Source of the DNA: CALGTL01 sp963579135
Lineage (GTDB): Bacteria > Chloroflexota > Dehalococcoidia > Lucifugimonadales > Australimonadaceae
Direction of reading: 5' to 3'
Assembly (NCBI GenBank): GCA_963579135.1
Contig: CAUZFB010000071.1
Coordinates: 1-9,562, forward strand
DNA: 9,562 nucleotides
Positions 7,236 to 9,562 of the stretch are shown piece by piece (the stretch's first letter is position 1; the number at the start of each line of letters is the position of its first letter). The notes beneath the pieces were generated by a model. The model searched no databases and was not told the origin of the DNA. It saw only the letters and a list, made by a program, of their open reading frames with translations. A program made the position numbers and the translations under genes.

Positions 7236-8036
7236 TTGAGCGTACGGATCAACCACATCGCCATCATCAGTCACCAGTACGGGATGCTGGGGAAGTTCTA
7301 TGAGTCGCTGTTCGGCATGAGGCCGGCGGGCGATTCTCCGACCCACGCCTCGCCATCGTACGGCGACGGTAATATCGGCCTGCAGTTGCTGGTGCGGCGT
7401 GACGGCTACATAGGCGGGCTCGATCACTGCGGGATGCTGGTCAGCGACCTTGGAGAGGTCGAGGCCCGCATGAAGAGGTACGCGGGATCAAACATGGTCA
7501 AGCGCCCTTCCACACGTCCGTTCGCGGCGTATTCGGCCAACGATCCTGACGGTAACCACTTCGATCTGGCCGAGGACGAGAACGGGGACCGCAAGGAGAT
7601 CTACGCCAAAGGGGAGTGGGAGCAGCCGCGCACGATCAACAAGTACGCTATTCGCACGCCGAACCCAGAGAGTATCGCTGCGTTTTACGGCGAGGTCTTC
7701 GGCTTCGCACAGGCGCCAGGAAACGGGAACCCGGCATGCCATCACTTGACCGACGGTCGTGTGACGCTGGCGATCTTGCCGTGGAGCATGGAGATGTTCG
7801 ACGGCATGGCAATCAAGCGTCCGGGCCCGGAGCACATCGGCTTCAAGGTGGAGGACCTGACGGCGTTCAAGACGGACGCGGCCAAGCTAGCCGGCGCCAA
7901 TCCCTACCTGGCGCCGATGCCGCTGGGCGGGAGTCCCGAGTCTGACGTTCGGAGGCGTCTCTTCGAAGCGAATGCTACCGGCAAGTTTCAGCTAGCCGAC
8001 CCCGATGGAATCTGGCTCGACATCAGCGACGCATAA
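7236..8036 (+). CDS. VOC superfamily protein with two glyoxalase-fold modules
   Basis: A 266-residue protein made of two vicinal-oxygen-chelate modules (about 3-115 and 134-264), like type I extradiol dioxygenases. Module 1 has His7 (INHIAII), His64 (LDHCGML) and Asp110 in DPDGNHFDL where a Glu is usual. Module 2 has Lys136/Tyr137 at the first ligand position, then His200 (EHIGFKV) and Asp262 (DPDGIWLDIS). In catechol dioxygenases the iron sits in module 2 with His-His-Glu, which is not kept here; a His-His-Asp site in module 1 is possible. It may be a non-classical dioxygenase, isomerase or lyase, or a binding protein. The TTG start is chosen for AAGGAGA at 7221-7227 with 8 nt spacing. It is last in the run with the transporter and dehydrogenase, and its stop lies 6 nt from the convergent gene. 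Confidence 0.88.
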   Translation: MSVRINHIAIISHQYGMLGKFYESLFGMRPAGDSPTHASPSYGDGNIGLQLLVRRDGYIGGLDHCGMLVSDLGEVEARMKRYAGSNMVKRPSTRPFAAYSANDPDGNHFDLAEDENGDRKEIYAKGEWEQPRTINKYAIRTPNPESIAAFYGEVFGFAQAPGNGNPACHHLTDGRVTLAILPWSMEMFDGMAIKRPGPEHIGFKVEDLTAFKTDAAKLAGANPYLAPMPLGGSPESDVRRRLFEANATGKFQLADPDGIWLDISDA

Positions 8037-8042
8037 CGGACG

Positions 8043-8912
8043 CTACTTGCCGGTGCCGCCGTACTCCGTCTCGATACGCGCGAGCTCGTCTGCTCCCTGG
8101 CGGTTGTAAAACTGGGTCATCTCTTCGGCATGAGGGAGCGTGGAGAGATACTCCACGACGGTGCCTTTAGCCTTGAGCTCTTCCAGCAACGCTCGCTGTG
8201 CGGTGAGTGCGGCGATCTGGAGGATGCCGGGCAGGACCGCGCAACTCGCGCCCGCGTCCTGGTACTCGTGCAGCGTGAGGCCTCGGGGAAGCACGCCGAG
8301 CGATGGCTTGCCGCCGAACGCTTGCGTGTAGAGACGCGTATCGTCAGCGTCGTGGGAGGAGAGCCAACCGATATCGGCACCGGCCTCCAGGCAGGCTTGC
8401 AGGCGCTCCAGCTTCTCCTGCTGGTCAGGAATGTCACACCGGGAGATCACAAGGAAGTCGCTGTCCGTTCGCGAGTCCACTGCAGCGCGGATCTTGTCGA
8501 CCATCTCGGTCGTGCTGATGAAGGCACCTGCGGCACCCATGTGGATCGGTCGCTTGGGCGTGAGTTGGTCCTCGATGTGGATCGCGCTAGCGCCTGCACG
8601 TTCGTACTCCTTGACGGTACGCACGACGTTCACGGCACCACCGAAACCGGTGTCGGCGTCAGAGATCAATGGAATATCAGAGACGGCGTCCATGGCGATG
8701 ATCCGCTCCAGCATCTCGTGCATCGTGAGAATGCCGGCGTCGGAGTACCCGGACATACGATGGGCGACGCTGCCGGAGACGTGGACCGCAGGGAATCCTG
8801 CGAGCTCCAAGAGCCTTGCGGTGATGGGATCTCCCGCGCCTGGGGCCGCGACAATATCGGTTGCGTGTAGCGCGTCGCGAAGCCGGCGCCTCTTATCGTT
8901 AGCTGAAGCCAT
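8043..8912 (-). CDS. PEP mutase/isocitrate lyase superfamily enzyme
   Basis: A 289-residue single-domain alpha/beta-barrel protein, close to the length of 2-methylisocitrate lyase and oxaloacetate decarboxylase relatives. The opening AAPGAGDPITARLLELAGFPAVHVSG and SGYSDAG match the family. Metal-binding acids are present: Asp85 and Asp87 (SDADTGFG) and Glu114 (IHIEDQ). The active-site loop that reads KKCGH or KRCGH in the lyases is PKRPIHMG here (119-126), without the catalytic Cys; ISRCD (156-160) stands where ARTD is usual. This favours a C-C or P-C bond reaction not needing that Cys, such as 2-oxoacid decarboxylation or hydrolysis, over isocitrate or methylisocitrate cleavage. The ATG at 8912 has GGGAGA upstream; a further in-frame start at 9002 would only add a poor N-terminus. 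Convergent with the VOC gene. Confidence 0.9.
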   Translation of the reverse strand: MASANDKRRRLRDALHATDIVAAPGAGDPITARLLELAGFPAVHVSGSVAHRMSGYSDAGILTMHEMLERIIAMDAVSDIPLISDADTGFGGAVNVVRTVKEYERAGASAIHIEDQLTPKRPIHMGAAGAFISTTEMVDKIRAAVDSRTDSDFLVISRCDIPDQQEKLERLQACLEAGADIGWLSSHDADDTRLYTQAFGGKPSLGVLPRGLTLHEYQDAGASCAVLPGILQIAALTAQRALLEELKAKGTVVEYLSTLPHAEEMTQFYNRQGADELARIETEYGGTGK

Positions 8913-8990
8913 GTGTGTATCTCCCAATGCCTGAGGTGGCGCGGTGGTGACTTTATCGTATCCGTGGGTCAGACGTCCGCAGGGCGACGA

Positions 8991-8996
8991 TACAAT
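8991..8996 (+). promoter_or_regulatory. Candidate -10 element for the LLM gene leader transcript
   Basis: TACAAT matches the sigma70 -10 consensus in five of six positions and would give a leader of about 95 nt before the GTG at 9098. The -35 position (about 8968-8973, GTCAGA) matches only three of six. Short arms TATCGT (8954-8959) and ACGATA (8987-8992) flank it and face the divergent gene, possibly an operator. Confidence 0.25.
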
Positions 8997-9004
8997 GCGC
9001 ACCA

Positions 9005-9094
9005 GTCGCGAGGAGACCGGCCAGATCCGGCCGGCAACCCGCGGAGCTCACCAATCGGTTGACCGGCGCCGAGGACTAAAGCCAGCGAGGAGGG
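9005..9094 (+). promoter_or_regulatory. Structured 5' leader with S-box (SAM-I riboswitch)-like core, incomplete
   Basis: The leader contains GGAGACCGGCC (9012-9022), then AGAT, then CCGGCAACC (9031-9039). This parallels the SAM-I core order GGAG..AC.GGCC.GAU...CCGGCAACC. Further on, GGACTAAAGCCAGC (9073-9086) resembles the GGUGCUAAAUCC segment of that class. CCGGCC (9017-9022) also pairs with GGCCGG (9029-9034), CGCG (9007-9010) with CGCG (9040-9043), and CAACC (9035-9039) with GGTTG (9057-9061). However, no room remains for the usual P4 and the closing P1 strand before the GTG, and the GGTGC element is changed. It may be a degenerate or variant aptamer that masks the ribosome binding site, or an unrelated hairpin leader. 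Confidence 0.28.
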
Positions 9095-9097
9095 CCA

Positions 9098-9562
9098 GTG
9101 GCACTGCGTATCGAAGTGAACGACCACACTGACGTGCCGCTGTCGCGGGCCCATGACTTCGCTGTCAGGGCCGAGAACGCGGGCATCGATGGCGTGGGGG
9201 TCCATGACCACCAGGGATCCGGACACGACGTGTATCTGCGGCTGGCTGAAATCGCCAACCAGACGACTACAGTAACGTTGTTCCCATCGGTGACGAACCC
9301 GGTGACGAGGCATCCGGCAGTGCTTGCCGCCAACGCGAACTCGCTGGCCGAGCTGCACCCAGGCCGGATCCGGATCGCGATGGGCAGCGGTGATCAAGCC
9401 ACGTCTGCTGTAGGACTGAAGGCTGCGTCGGTCGCGGCGATGCGAGAGTCGGCGATGGGGATTCGTGCGCTGCTGCGCGGGGAAAGCGCAACGCTCCAGG
9501 GAACGACGATCCGTAAGCTCGATCACGTCAGCGAGAATCCAGCGCTCCTCTTCGTCAACGCG
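9098..9562 (+). CDS. LLM-class flavin-dependent oxidoreductase (partial, C-terminus cut)
   Basis: My translation from GTG at 9098 is open for 155 codons to the window end. Features of the luciferase-like/F420-dependent Mer-type family are present: an N-terminal strand with helix AVRAENAGIDGVGVHDH (22-38), the signature SVTNPVTRHPAVLAANANSLAEL (64-86), then GRIRIAMGSGD (89-99), which corresponds to the cofactor-binding GR....G.G. Family members use FMN or F420 for monooxygenase or reductase chemistry; which applies here cannot be told. The start is set by GAGGAGGG at 9087-9094, just before the GTG. The gene is divergent from the PEP mutase-type gene and is preceded by a structured leader. Confidence 0.88.
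   Translation, partial: MALRIEVNDHTDVPLSRAHDFAVRAENAGIDGVGVHDHQGSGHDVYLRLAEIANQTTTVTLFPSVTNPVTRHPAVLAANANSLAELHPGRIRIAMGSGDQATSAVGLKAASVAAMRESAMGIRALLRGESATLQGTTIRKLDHVSENPALLFVNA

Noticed and set aside
8130..8870. 246-codon open frame on the plus strand
   Set aside because: It lies antisense to the PEP mutase-type gene, whose minus-strand protein has clear family motifs; the plus-strand translation has none.
8969..9526. 185-codon minus-strand frame at the right edge
   Set aside because: Antisense to the LLM oxidoreductase, which has a ribosome binding site and a family signature.
1..9562. CRISPR array, tRNA, rRNA, insertion sequence or phage genes
   Set aside because: I saw no regularly spaced repeats, cloverleaf or transposase/phage motifs on either strand.

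Overview
The window is about 60% GC bacterial DNA, densely coded, with AGGAGG-type ribosome binding sites, several GTG/TTG starts and many short divergent or convergent gene pairs. The gene families (Gfo/Idh/MocA dehydrogenase, cupins, TauD-type dioxygenase, dienelactone hydrolase, MFS carrier, ketopantoate-reductase-like protein, VOC protein, PEP mutase/isocitrate lyase-type enzyme, LLM flavin oxidoreductase) form a typical accessory catabolic neighbourhood for small organic acids or ring compounds. Such collections are common in free-living heterotrophs, for example marine/soil Chloroflexota of the SAR202 kind or some Actinobacteria and Proteobacteria. The taxon is inference; there is no rRNA, tRNA or housekeeping marker.

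Layout. 1-994 (-): Gfo/Idh/MocA NAD(P)-dependent oxidoreductase, cut by the left edge. 995-1152: divergent regulatory region with a consensus -35, a palindrome and a pair of inverted GGGTAACG motifs. 1153-1539 (+): single-domain cupin. 1560-1589: strong hairpin terminator able to work in both directions. 1617-2888 (-): two-domain cupin. 2889-3037: divergent spacer. 3038-3880 (+): TauD/TfdA-type Fe(II)/2-oxoglutarate dioxygenase, whose best ribosome binding site points to an ATG one frame away. 3893-4073 (-): unidentified coding remnant. 4074-4696 (-): dienelactone hydrolase broken by at least three frame changes and a probable internal deletion. 4788-8036 (+): apparent three-gene operon of MFS transporter, ketopantoate-reductase-like dehydrogenase and two-module VOC protein. 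8043-8912 (-): PEP mutase/isocitrate lyase superfamily enzyme, convergent with the VOC gene. 8913-9097: divergent spacer with a structured leader resembling part of an S-box (SAM-I) core. 9098-9562 (+): LLM-class flavin oxidoreductase, cut by the right edge.

How they may fit together (inference): the MFS protein would import an organic anion; the TauD-type, LLM and perhaps cupin proteins would do oxidative steps; the Gfo/Idh and ketopantoate-reductase-like proteins would interconvert alcohols and ketones; the VOC protein would bind or rearrange an intermediate; and the PEP mutase-type enzyme would cleave a 2-oxo- or hydroxy-acid. The substrate cannot be read from the sequence. I see no CRISPR array, transposase, phage gene, tRNA or clear defence system. 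The most unusual items are the broken hydrolase, the misplaced frame at the TauD start, the structured leader before the LLM gene, and the altered metal or catalytic residues in the cupins, VOC and PEP mutase-type proteins.
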